NCBI GenBank assembly: GCA_024305745.1
Contig: JAHRBS010000003.1
Location: 2,046,001-2,110,000 of the forward strand
Length of the DNA stretch: 64,000 nucleotides
From: Polyporus tsugae
Lineage: Eukaryota > Basidiomycota > Agaricomycetes > Polyporales > Polyporaceae
Reading direction: 5' to 3'
Positions 34,686 through 45,736 of this stretch are shown one piece after another. The notes beneath the pieces are model-generated. The model was given only the letters and a program-made list of their open reading frames with translations, ran no database searches and was not told the origin of the DNA. How positions within the stretch are numbered: the stretch's first letter is position 1; every line of letters starts with the position of its first letter. The translations under genes and the position numbers were made by a program.

Positions 34686-36103
34686 CTACGGGCTCACCCC
34701 CAATTCAGCCAGTCGATATCTAGGCGTACGGATAGAGAACTCGAGGTAGGACTAGAAGGAAACCGCGGTTTTGATTGATGTCGGCATGCGAGAGAACAGA
34801 TGGTAAGCACGCACCTGGAGATATCTCTGCCAGAGGAGTGCTAGCTCATCATCGTCGCCAATGACTTTCTCTATCCTCCTCGCCGAGTCGAGGACCTCCT
34901 CCGTCAGTTGGCGCAAAACCTCTGTGGGAGGTATTTGCTCCGCTGCCGCGCGGAGGTGCACGTAATTGTTCGTCTCCCCGGCAATCTCTTCCTTGTAGAA
35001 GGAAAGGCTTTTGTCGCGTCATTAGTATGTTATGGTGCTAGGACGGTCGCTCTGTGACACTTACATATCACTGCAAATCGTTACGGCGGATCAACAAAGC
35101 TCGATAGGCGACAAAGATAACAAACTCACTTTGTTCCCAGAGTCCAATGCTCGATATCACTAGAAAGGCATCGTGGCCAGTCAGTAGTACGTCTCGTAGA
35201 GAAGTGCCAAACTCTGTCACTAACGGTAGAATCTGCAGATACGTTTCCGCAGTCTCTCGCCAACTCCTCATGAACATAAAATGCGTATATTGAGGACCGC
35301 CCCCGGCTCTTGTGCGGAGATACCATGGATACCGCGTGGCCGATGGGGCAATGCGCATGCCGCTTGTAGCGAACTCGATGTAAGTCGCCGAGAGAGCGTC
35401 GACGGTCCCAGTGATGACCGCATCGGCACCGACGTCGGTCCAGTACACGTGTGCGTCCTTGAGGAGGTCGGCCAGGCGGTCGAAGATCGGATGGACCTGC
35501 CTCTCCCCTCTGACGAGGCGACGTGCGAATTCCGAGACCGCATCGGGGTTCTGGCTCCCCACGTCTTCGCCGTAGAGCATGCAGGCCGTGTAGAGTGCGA
35601 TGTAGGAGCGGTGTTCGGGGGAGGTGTGAGCGTACGCTGTCTCGGTGTACGAGCAGCTCGTTTCGACCATTTTGGAGACCATGTTCGGGTCAATGTCGAG
35701 TGACCAGCTGTCAATTTCGGTAGCGATTTTCGCCCGGAGCTCTAAGTCATGGGGCGTGTTGGGTGACTGGTAGTTGGAGCGCGATAGGAAGGCGTGAACC
35801 GCATCGCGTAATTCGGCTCTGCGAACGTGAGAAGTGTTCTGTTGTGGGTGTAAGTTGCAGCGGCAACGCAAGTTGTTGGATATGGAGACGCACAGAAAGG
35901 AAGTCAGAATCTGTAGACGAGGTCCGACTAGATGACGTGGACGTGTCAGAGGAGTAGCCACTGCTCAATGACCGGACGGATTAGTGACACGCATAGCTCG
36001 AGCCAGACGAGGAATCTACCGACCTGGTGACTGACTCACGAGCGTATTTGAAAGAAGTCATGCGAGACAATGCAGACGACAGGGATGAGAGTAAAGTGGG
36101 CAT
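34686..36103 (-). CDS. Trichodiene synthase-like (TRI5-like) sesquiterpene synthase
   Basis: A class I terpene cyclase expected to ionise farnesyl diphosphate; the product cannot be predicted. Six exons (36040-36103, 35894-35960, 35126-35818, 35065-35070, 34815-35007, 34686-34751) sum to 1089 nt, exactly 362 residues. Seen: AELRDAVHAFLSRSNY, ETAYAHTSPEHRSYIALYTACMLYGEDVG (aspartate-rich motif region, here EDVGSQNPD), DAVSEFARRLVRGERQ, and the second metal site DDILSFYKEE followed by IAGETNNYVHLRA. The last exon gives SYLEF...RYRLAELG, a typical C-terminus. The second metal motif is completed by a 6-nt microexon. The donor before it (GTTTGT) is weak; an overlapping GTGAGT would break the frame. 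No P450 or transporter was recognised next to it. Confidence 0.85.
35065..35070 (-). other. 6-nt microexon within the terpene synthase gene
   Basis: TGATAT lies between TTTGCAG and GTAAGT. The introns on both sides are 55 and 57 nt, the normal size here. Its six bases, with two from the exon before and one from the exon after, encode Asp-Asp-Ile at the start of the NSE/DTE motif. Without it the frame and the motif are lost. Confidence 0.7.
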
Positions 36104-37761
36104 GGCGGGCGAAAGCGGTCGAAGTCTTGGGGAATCTTGACTTAAGGTGCTCTGGCATGCAGAGGATTTTATAAACCATGCATATGGCCACCACCACCTA
36201 CGGCTCTTGTATCTCACTGTTCGGTAGGGTCCTTTTGCCGAACTCTCACAGTGAAGCAGACGCGTGCACGTCATGCCAGTCAGTGTGGATCGGGATCAAC
36301 AAAGAGTCTGTAGTAGTCATATGCAAAAGAGGGGAACTCACGAAACTGGACATGTATGATGAGGCTGCAGGCTTGCGCTGCAGCTGGTTCCCTTTCGCCT
36401 AATGGAGTGCCTCATCCCACCATGGCCAGTAGAGGGGTCGCATTAGCTGGATCGAGCGACGGCGTACAGTCGTCGGCCCGCAGAAAGCGCATTTCAGTCC
36501 CATACCAGCATTACATATTCCTCCTGCACATCCGGGTGCATCGAGGCCTATCACATCATCAAGCGTAGCATGCTCGTTCAATTTCTCCTGCCAACCCGTT
36601 TTTGAACTCAGCGCGACTACCGATAAAATTGGGGAGACAACTTACACGGACAAAACAACCGTTCATCAGATAAGAAAGCAAGGTACGCGTTCAACAGAGA
36701 GACATGAGCCTGGCATTGACCCTGCATTGACCTGAACATCAGCTATCCGGTCCGTTTTTCTGTTAATCAGAGCGAATCCATTCGCAGGCCTCTGGCTGGC
36801 GGCTCCCTGAGGCGAATCTGTGCCTCTTACCGAACTAAGCATATCAACAAAAATGGGGATAGTCGACCTGAAAAGTTGTAGCCGGACTTCTGAATGTGCG
36901 GAGATGGCTATGCTGTGCAGTGATTACGTCTGAGATGAAACCAAAGTATCGCTCCTGCTTTCGCCGGAACTACTGTCTGAAACTGACATGCTTGAGTGAC
37001 CAGGGACGTGGTAGAAGCGTCGCTCTGATACCCCAGAAGCGGCGACGCACGAACGATCCCGCGAGAAAGGGCTCAGGTGCTAACAACTTCTAGAACAGAA
37101 TTTGAACAAGTCAGTGCCAGGTGCGGCGGGGGGGAGGGGGTTAGTAGGGTTTATTGCGGTAATCTCGCACTGATAGCACTGGGCTATGATTAATGATTGG
37201 CCACGATCTGCTTCCGTCGTTAGCGCGTTAGCCCTCGAGCGGGAATAACTATGAGACAAGCACCGCACCCTTCGGAACCTGAAACTTGAAGTGCAGCCGA
37301 ACTTGTGTTGGGCTCAAACGCCATCCAGCCCGCCGCGCTGCCGAGTTCAGCGTCGATGGTCGGAGAGCCCGGGTGCATGGCGCTCCGGGAAAGCGAGAAT
37401 CAGGAACAGTTATGACGTCGATACCGTATTTTGGGACGCGTCAACGGGGAATCAGGATGCACTTTTTCGCCACGGACCGCCTCGCCATAGCTCGCCATAC
37501 GCCCGGTCGGCATAATGCATTATGCTTGTGAGTTGGAACTACCGTACTTAATAGACACCTGCTTGGCTCATCATCTAATGAGCGAAGTGCCAGGAGCGTG
37601 TCTAGGCCTCTACTTCTATACATGACGGTCAGCAGCGCCATAGGATGCATAGATACGACCACAACGCATCACACTTGCCTCAAGCTCCTGCCAGTACTGT
37701 AAAACCCTCGAGTACCAATTAGATACTCACCGTTCAGATTCCAGCTGTTTGACCACACCAC
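36104..37761. other. Long interval without a supported gene
   Basis: Only short unconvincing ORFs. A G-run occurs near 37128-37140. There is no tRNA-like or repeat structure I can support. Confidence 0.45.
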
Positions 37762-38400
37762 CTACTGCCTCTTCTTGTCCTCTTTGAAACCCGGCGGGTG
37801 AGCAGCCAGTCGCTGCTCGAGTCCAGGCTCTTCCACCGTGCAGCGCAGTGTCAGCTTTCTAACGTAGCGGACGGCTCTACAGGGACTCGATCTCTTGAAC
37901 GCATTGAAAACGTGGATGCGGACATCTGGGAGAATTGGACTCGAACTGCTTTGCGAAGATGGGAGAAGTCTTACCGGTATACCACTTAGCGCTGGACAGA
38001 ATGTCCCGCCGCAGTTCACGCGAACTCCCATCTCTGCACTAAGACTGACAAAACTGTTCATTTCCGACATGACAAGTACGTACATGTAAAGCATGTCCCA
38101 TCCCTTCAAAACATCCGGTCCGTGAAAGAAGAAAGGATGATCTGCGGGATGAGCGAACACCGAGGTGATCGCGAGCAATTTTGCCGCACAGTTTAACGTC
38201 AAAGCGGTGGAGGCAGAAAGCCCGCGTAAGACGTAGATAATTACGGCAAGGGTCAAAAAGAGCTGCGTAGAACATCAAGCACCAGTCAAGCACAAGAGGT
38301 GTATCAAGAGAATGAGGCGAACCATGAGATGTATTGGCATCGAGGAAGTTCAAGTTAAGGGAATCGGATGGTTGGAAGCTGGCCTTGCGCTATGTAGTAC
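37762..38400 (-). CDS. Possible small membrane protein, exons unresolved
   Basis: The minus strand has a coding-looking stretch with a hydrophobic segment (LFLTLAVIIYVLRGLSASTALTLN) followed by PADHPFFFHGPDVLKGWDM. Candidate introns include a GTACGT...TCTTAG of about 45 nt after LYM, and an acceptor CTACGCAG before the hydrophobic stretch. No ATG-started model joins cleanly; the long open frame begins at a TTG. It may be a real gene, a decayed one or the tail of a gene whose start overlaps the Clr2 promoter. Not recognised. Confidence 0.3.
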
Positions 38401-38583
38401 TTACGTATGAAGGATGACATAAGCTGTTCTCACACGAGGGACCCTCGTTAGCGCCGGGTTGTTCAGGGTGGAAGTCAAGATGCCGCCCGGACCCAGCATC
38501 CACTTCCCCCCGTCCTCGGGTTTCCTCTACCCCCTAATTGTCGAGCCCAACAACGTTCGAAGCTGCTTCGTCCTTAACTTTCA

Positions 38584-41500
38584 ATGTCTAGGAGGCACCC
38601 GGGTGGACACGCTCTACCCGACAATCCGTCATGGCTGGAGTTCCCGCGCAGCGATGGCGACCCAGCTCAGTTACCCAAGAATACAACCAAAGTCGTCGAT
38701 AGCGAAGGGCAAGTGAACTACATGCGCCCGGTTGGGATGGAGGAAAGCCTCGCCAACTTGTGGCGCGTCACTATAGGCACTCAGCTCGCTATACGCATGC
38801 AGCTTCCACGTGAGTGCAGCCAATTCACCCCAGCTCAATTGCCGCTAAATTCAACTCGGAAGAGGGCCCCAAGTATGTCCTGAGGAATTTCCCGGAAGGA
38901 TACCAATTATTCGACCATAACAAGGGGCCTGCTGGGGGCCCACGACACGACCCTTATTTATGCGGTAAGTGCCCCCCCCCGTTTTAGGTGCAATCGGCTA
39001 CAAGTACGCCGCGAATGGACACGGGAGTTCCCCCGCTTTTTAAAGGCACACTTCCTATATTGCCTGCATGTTGACTCAGTCAGACGTTACAAGTCGACGT
39101 ATTTGCCCTGTTGTTTATATGGGATCCAAAGAGAACACAGGTGCAGTTGACTCTGGTTTGAAGGGATTTTCGTCTTCCTTTGGTAATCCCGGGTGTGCAT
39201 CATATACAGCCCAAATTTGACGCGGCACGTTACGATATCGATGTCCTGCGTTGTCCAAGCTGAACAAGTTGTGCTTACGGCGTGCCATATCCGCATCTGC
39301 TTTTCTGCGAGCGTTCTGGTTGTGTGACTAATTAGCAGTATATTGGAAAGTATCCAAGTTCCGCTTCTTCCCCTTGCTCTGAGCTGGCTTTTGGTGATTA
39401 TCCTGCTCACATTTAATGGAACAGGGTCCACGAACGTTAACCGCTTCCGCTCGACGAACGAGTTCATCCCACATGCATTGTGGCTTATGCAGGATGAGAC
39501 TTTGAACCGTGGAAACTGTCAATGCAAGTACTGCACGAAGCAACCACAGCGCATCATCTCGGATACCATGGGTCTCTCCGTCCACCGGCGATCCGCGTCC
39601 GTCGCGGGGACACTTCCACCCTCTGCCTCCCGTGCGCCTCGTCCACGTCGGGAGCCCCGCGAACCTCGTGAAGCTCGGCAGCAACAGCGTCCTCCAGCAA
39701 CAAAACCTTACGCTGCTGTTCGTCACGCTCCAAAGCCACCCAAAGCCCTGGTTGGTCCGGATCAGTACATTTCTCCTGAGCGTGATCTCGATATCCGCAC
39801 CTCTTTCAGTTATGGAGAAGGCCAGCGTCCGCGGTGGTTCAGGAAAGGAGAGTTACTCTGGTGTAGTATTCAACCACCCATTCGGGGCCGCACTCCGGAA
39901 GAGGATATCGTCTTATGGCCAGGTCTCGTCGATGACGTTCACACCAAAACGATGGCCATTCCTCGACCGCATCCAGGCGATGATGTAGACATGACCCACC
40001 TTTACGCCGAGGCTGCAGACAACAACCCCGCGCTTGGCGCCCCGCCGGTTGCGGGAGCATCTGGATTGCCTGCAACCGCCCCGGTGGAAGCGGTTGGTCT
40101 CGCACCATGGGTCGTAGAGCAATGGTACGAGTACAAGGTGAAACTCCTCGGCACGCACGTCCACTTCTTCGTCACGGACGAGCAAGTACTGCCGTACCTA
40201 GCCTATGCGCCTTCGGACCCCGTCCTCAATCGGGTCCAGGATGCGCTAAGCGATCACTTGCGTACTGTTCCGGTCGAGCAGATGGACCGCGACCTAGAAC
40301 AAAACATGTTCATGTTCGATCCAATGAAGCCAGAACCGCAGGGCGAGGAGTACTTTACGAAGTACCTCCAAGCTGCACCGTCGTACACCCTCGCCCTCCA
40401 GATTGCCTCGAACCTAGCATTGTTCTGGCTCCCGATGGACGAATGGGAATGCAAGTTCGTTTTACCGCCTCCCGCACCTGCGTCTGCGTCGCGCCCTCAG
40501 ACTCCCAAGCGACGCTCGCCTGTCAGTTCCCAGCCCCAAGCCCAATACAACGCGTTGCATTATGTTCTCCAACAATCCCTGGACCTGAACGCCAGCTCCT
40601 CAGCAACCTCCTCGCAGGTTAACGAGCCGGAGAGCATCAGCATGGCCGGTCGGCACCCCCGTGCGGCCGCGACCGCGAGCCTACCACAACCCCCGCAGCA
40701 GACTGTTGCACAAACGCGATTCCAAGGCGTGTGGTGGGGCACCGAGCGCATCTGGACGGACGAGCTTGTCCGACTGAAGATCGCGAGATGCCAGTTCGCG
40801 CCGAAGGGCACGGACCTCATCTACCCCCCCGCGGGGCCGTCCGCTTCGAGCCTGGCCGAGATGCAGGGCAACCCGGCCATCGCGGACACGCCGACGGACA
40901 GGCTCGGCGCGAGCGAGAAGGGGCTGTTCTTGAGGCTGGAGGGCCTCTTCATTGTGGACGTCCCGACCGCGGATGGGAATGGGACGACCAAGGAGTGCCG
41001 GGCGAGTGGGATGGTTTACGAGCTCGCGGACGGGGACTGGGAGGAGGTTGTCGAGGCGAGCAAGGTGAATGGGGCGACTGGTGTGGTCGACAAGGGTAAA
41101 GGAAAGGCTCGGGAGGTGTCTGATGGTGAGACCCTGATCATCTTCAGTCAGTCATCCAGAGGTTGACGTTTTGTTGGTGCCAGATTTGATGTCTCAGGAC
41201 CCAAATGCGCCTCCGCTCATGCCGCAACCATCCCCTCTCCAGCCGCCGCTACACCCCAATGCGGACCCCACCGTTCCGGTCTCAGAAACCGCTTCAAGCA
41301 TTCTTGAACAGACGTCAGCCGCCGCCGCCGCTGCTGCTAACACCAACGCCCCACAAGCGAAGCATACAAGGAACGTGAGCGAACAGATGTCCCACCCGGT
41401 CCTATCAACACCATACCCTCTTCCACCGCCACCGAATGGCTTCAAATTCCGGCCTATCCTACCGCCGGGGCACGAAGTGGTCATCTCGCTCTCTTTGATT

Positions 41501-41827
41501 AGCGGACGGTACTACCCCAGCCTCTTCTACCATCCACTCATGCGGTCCACGGTTCAACAAGCCCTCAACATGGCTAGTGAGGAGGGTGGGCTCTTCCGAA
41601 ACCGACACCTCTGGGCGATGGATGGACTATTGCCGGGGGTGCATCAGTCCATGGACCCGAGGTTCTGGCGGGGCTCGCGGGTGCTCATGCTACAGGAGGC
41701 GGACAAGGAGGCGCGGAGTCGGTTCCGTGAACGGTGGGAGGTCGTCAAGATGGATCGGTTGCACTCACAGCAGAACTCGGATGACGTTGTTGCGGATAAC
41801 GAAGCAGCTATGGAGGTGGATTCCTGA
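38584..41827 (+). CDS. Cryptic loci regulator 2 (Clr2), SHREC heterochromatin complex subunit
   Basis: Clr2 in fission yeast is part of SHREC, which deacetylates and silences heterochromatin. Exon 1 runs SDGDPAQLPKNTTKVVDSEGQ to about 38815; the start at 38584 (MSRRHPGG) is a choice, and 38480 is an alternative in another frame. The next exon has KYVLRNFPEGYQLFDH and ends DPYLCG with GTAAGT at 38965. The frame resumes at 39425 (STNVNRFRSTNEFIPHALWL), then CQCKYC, matching the Clr2 N-terminal domain. The large exon continues through Pro-rich linkers to the C-terminal domain (FQGVWWGTERIWTDELVRLK, CRASGMVYEL). After a 58-nt intron (41126-41183) it ends with GFKFRPILPPGHEVVISLSL and SGRYYPSLF. 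The 460-nt intron is unusual. Confidence 0.8.
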
Positions 41828-42419
41828 TTTGGAGTCATACTGTTGTGTTCTTGTACTGGTTGCGACGATAGGAACAAGAGAGTCCGTTGGTTGCTCAAGT
41901 TCTTGTCTTAAGATTCCTAATTAGACTCCGAGGGCTTCCAGTGCCGCGGATGTGGATGTAAGGAATGATTGATGATTGTTGGTCAGTAAGAATAGTGTGT
42001 TAAGGCGGGAATAGTCGGATAAGTAATGTTGTTTATTGACGTCAATGGAGGTATAATTAGATTGATTAGTGGGGCAAGTAAGTGCGCGCTGTCAGGGCGG
42101 CTGGTTGGGCATTGCCCATCTCACCCGTACGACGACCATCTCCAACCCATTTGTCCCTCTGAAGCGCTTCTGGTCGTTGACGAGCAGAGGATCCGTCGCG
42201 TCTCTTCCTGCAACTTGTTGCCTATACCCCCTCCCGGACGACCTGCGACAGTAGTTCAAACCGGCGGATCCTCTGAAGGCACCCACGAATCTCGTCTCCT
42301 CGATTCCCTCCCGTCCAGCTTTCCCCTCCCTCTTCTCTTCACGGTCTCTTGACTGATACGTCTTTGCGTCCCCTGTCTATCCCTATTGCTTTCGCAACTC
42401 TACTGCCTCGCTCCTTGTT
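41828..42419. other. Intergenic, promoter region of the KAR9-like gene
   Basis: No supported gene. The last 150 bp are pyrimidine-rich. Confidence 0.45.
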
Positions 42420-45400
42420 ATGGTCTCTCTCGCTCTCACGTCTCCTCTGAATCGGCCCTCTAGCATATTCTCGTCTTCTTCGTCTAGAAACTCTATCACT
42501 CATGTCCCACAATCACCCTCGACCTCCGTCCCGCCTTCGCCAGTCCCATCTACCTCCAGCTCGTCCAGCGGCAGCGACCGGCTGAGCAGAGCCGACGATG
42601 GTACGCCGCCCTCCGCGCTTCCCCAGTACGGCGTTTGACGCGCTTTGCCCCATGCCACCAGAGGACGCGACTATCACCTTCAAACGCGCATCTATCATGT
42701 CCAAGGCATCCACCACGTCCAAGGGGAAGGAACGGAGCACTGAGTACGTCAATCGCCCGCTTTTGTCGATCCCGACGAAGCCATCTGAACGCGTTGTAGA
42801 GATCTGCGGATCCTCGCGGCCCAGCACCATATGACGGAACTCACCTACACCATTTCGGATATCCAGACTCGCATCTTCGGTACGTAAACCATCGTTTTCT
42901 CAGCGTACGGTTGTCGGATTGCCGCAAGGGGTGGTTTTTAAGCGGGGCCCGTTTGGTCCTGTTTTCTGTTCCCGTCCCTTCAAGTCTTCTTCGGTTTCAC
43001 ATCGATTTCCTATCACAAAACTATGAAGGGGTCAAATAGCACGACCTGACGGTACTTCTAGAAATTCAGGAGTTACGGCATAAGTCGCAATCGTCCGGCG
43101 ACGCGTCCAACGCCACAAGCGTTGATCAGTCGTTGGCCACCCTCGACGAACGCCTGGAATCGGTTTCGAAGGGCATCAAGATCGTCAATGACTCCTTGGA
43201 GCCTCTCTTGAGCCGTGTAGAACAAACCCCGACGTTGGTGGACAGCTCCAAGCAGGAGGGGGAAGCAGCTGTACTGCGCGTCCACGCAGCCCTGGTGGCA
43301 GATTGGGAGGCGGTTCAGAAGGACATACAGGTTTTGAGAGAAGAGCTGAAGGAAGATAAATGGTTGACCGTGTTCCGCACCGTGACAGACCAGGCAGACG
43401 GCATGATGTCCAGCCTGGAGAAAGCAGTCAATCGATGTCAGGTGCGAAACTATTCGATCCTTGATCAAGCCGTGAATCTCATCAGCATGGTAGGATTTCA
43501 TGTGGCAAGCCCAGAAACGAGGGGTGGACGAGAACCTCAATGCTTCAAACTCTTCGTCGTCCGGGCGTGCCGACAGAGCGTCACTCAATTACGAGACGTT
43601 CACAGCGCTCCTGGAATCTTTCGAAGCGAAGAGAAAGTGCGTTGATCCACATAACTTCTTCCACTCAGTCACAGTAATACTTGTTTCAGACATTATATGC
43701 CTGCTACAACGAAGGTCCTTTCGATCATTGACAAAGGAGTCCAAGATCGCGTTACAAAGAATGGCGAGTGTTTGCGACGACATGCGGAGTGTACGCAGCG
43801 CTGGCGCAACTTGAAGGAGCGAATATCGAGGACAGACTCCGACATGGAGAACCTGCGGCTGTTCTTTCTGCACGGTCACGATTCGGCATTAAGTTCAGGA
43901 GGTTCTAGCCAGTCAGGTGCGACCTCGATGTCCAAGGGCGGGTATCTTGCAACCCCTCCGAGCGGCGAGAAGATGGGTCGTTCGCCAAGTACGAGTACGA
44001 TCTCCAGATCCATCTCCCCATTCCGCAAGTTTGCACGCAAGTTCAAGGGCAATCCTGGAACGAAGTCGCCTGCTCCCGCTTCCGGCAAGGTGACTCCAAT
44101 ACCGCCGCCCAAGAGCCCCCGTCTGCCTTCTTCAGAACCCACGCGCTCCCTCCGACATCGGTCATCCATGTTCCATTTCATGAATGGCGGCCCACCCCCC
44201 ACACCCGTCACACCCGACCGCCCCACCCACAAGTACAGTTCTAGTCTCACGCCAGATTCTTCACCATCCAGGAGAGGAACTGACAGGAACGCCACACTCA
44301 AGAGCCGTCCAGTGTGGAATAGCTCAACAAGGGTAGAACAAGAGGAGCGGTCTGCAACGATCAAGCAGTCCCCTCGTAGACCTTCTATTTCTTCCACCCA
44401 TCCACGCATGTCGGACGACATACCCCCCGTTCCTCAATTGTCTAATCGGAGTTTATCGCGAAATTCTATAGCCTCTGGTCGACCGTGGACGCCTGTAACA
44501 TCAACCTCTACGGCGCAGTCCTCGAACACGCCATTCTCTATGTATCGGCCGCCTTCGCGTGCACGCACGCCAGGCCTATCTAAGATCAACACAACCGTCT
44601 CCCCTCCGCGTAACCGCCCGAAGACCCCGAGCCAGATCCCCGCTCCCGCGAGCCACCTGCGGTCTCTATCGTCATCTGTCTCTTCGGCAGACTCGAGCCC
44701 TTCACGTGCGCTGTCCCCCACGCAATCTATCTTCGGGAATATGAACGCCTTCCCACCCCGGCCTCCCAGCCGCTCGATGATCCCCATACCGAGCGTCCAC
44801 GTCCAGTCTGCATCACGACCCGGCACCGCCATGTCCTACCGCCCAGACAGCGCCATGTCCTTCCGCGGCTCTGCCGCCCGCGTCGCGACGCCTGAAGGGT
44901 TGTTACGCATGACACCACGGCCCCGCGCACCGCCGTCCAGCTTCAAGGACGGCACACCACGCACGCCTCTTTCACGCCCCTCCTCGCGTGCGGGCGCGGA
45001 GACCCCGGACTGGTACGGGGAGCCGGTACACTACTACGCCCCGGGCAACCATCGCGACCCGCTGGACATGGAGGTCGCGTCGATCGTGAACTCGATCCCG
45101 CACAGCATGGTCGTCGAGCGCGTCGACCCGCCGCTGCGGCAGGCGCCGAAGGAGGGCGAGGAGGTGCGGGCGCAGTACGCGTTCTCGAACCAGCTGGGGC
45201 GGAAGGTGATCACTTGTAAGCTTACGACGATGGCGCGCTCCGGCAAGGGCACAACCAAGAAGGTTATGTGCCGCGTTGGTGGAGGTGCGTTTTTTTTTCC
45301 TGTCCCTTCTCGTTCCCGCCTCGTCTTCGTTCATAGCGCGTGTGGTGAATACATCCTGATGCTGATCCGTGACGTGCACACAGGTTGGCAAGACCTCAAA

Positions 45401-45433
45401 CTCTATGTTATGACTCGTCAATCCGCAGCATAG
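42420..45433 (+). CDS. KAR9-like microtubule/cortex protein with C-terminal GAR (Gas2) domain
   Basis: Related to fungal Kar9 proteins that orient spindles and nuclei along microtubules. Visible blocks: KGKERSTE|DLRILAAQHHMTELTYTISD (splice 42746-42800), QTRIF|EIQELRHKS, a coiled-coil region with SLEPLLSRVEQTP, KEDKWLTVFRTVTDQADGMM, LNYETFTALLESFEAKR, MPATTKVLSIIDKGVQDRVT. A long Ser/Pro/Arg-rich disordered region follows. The GAR domain is at the C-terminus (GRKVITCKLTTMARSGKGTT, CRVGG|GWQDLKLYVMTR), split by a long T-rich intron at 45283-45384. The N-terminal start at 42420 and the segment from 42598 are in different frames; I found no intron of suitable phase. Confidence 0.82.
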
Positions 45434-45736
45434 GAGGGTGTGAGATGTCGTGCGTGTTGTTTGGGTTATTTGGAAGGGTGCCGAGTGGGTGGATGTGGAA
45501 GGAAGTGACGGTGGAACTGGATGTGGACGGAGGGACAGTAATCGGTGACAATACTCTAATCACGGTCCAAGACCGTGTAATCTCTTGGCGTATGTCCATC
45601 CTCTCACGTTCGTTTATGCAACATGCCTCGCGCACCACTATTTCCTGGATGGCGTGGGACTCTGCCTATTATTTACTACATACGACCGATAACGACGGAG
45701 CCGGAGAGCGATTACATAGACATGGAATGGGGTGGA
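45434..45736. other. Convergent 3' flank of KAR9-like and TRAPPC12 genes
   Basis: No supported gene. Confidence 0.4.

Noticed and set aside
35130..35818. Terpene synthase exon ending at the GTGAGT donor (NDILSFYKE version)
   Set aside because: It would give an attractive NDI motif but leaves the frame wrong by one; the GTTTGT donor four bases downstream restores it.
38480..38583. Alternative Clr2 start at 38480 (MPPGPSIHFPP)
   Set aside because: It lies in another frame and no splice with the right phase was found; kept only as a possibility.
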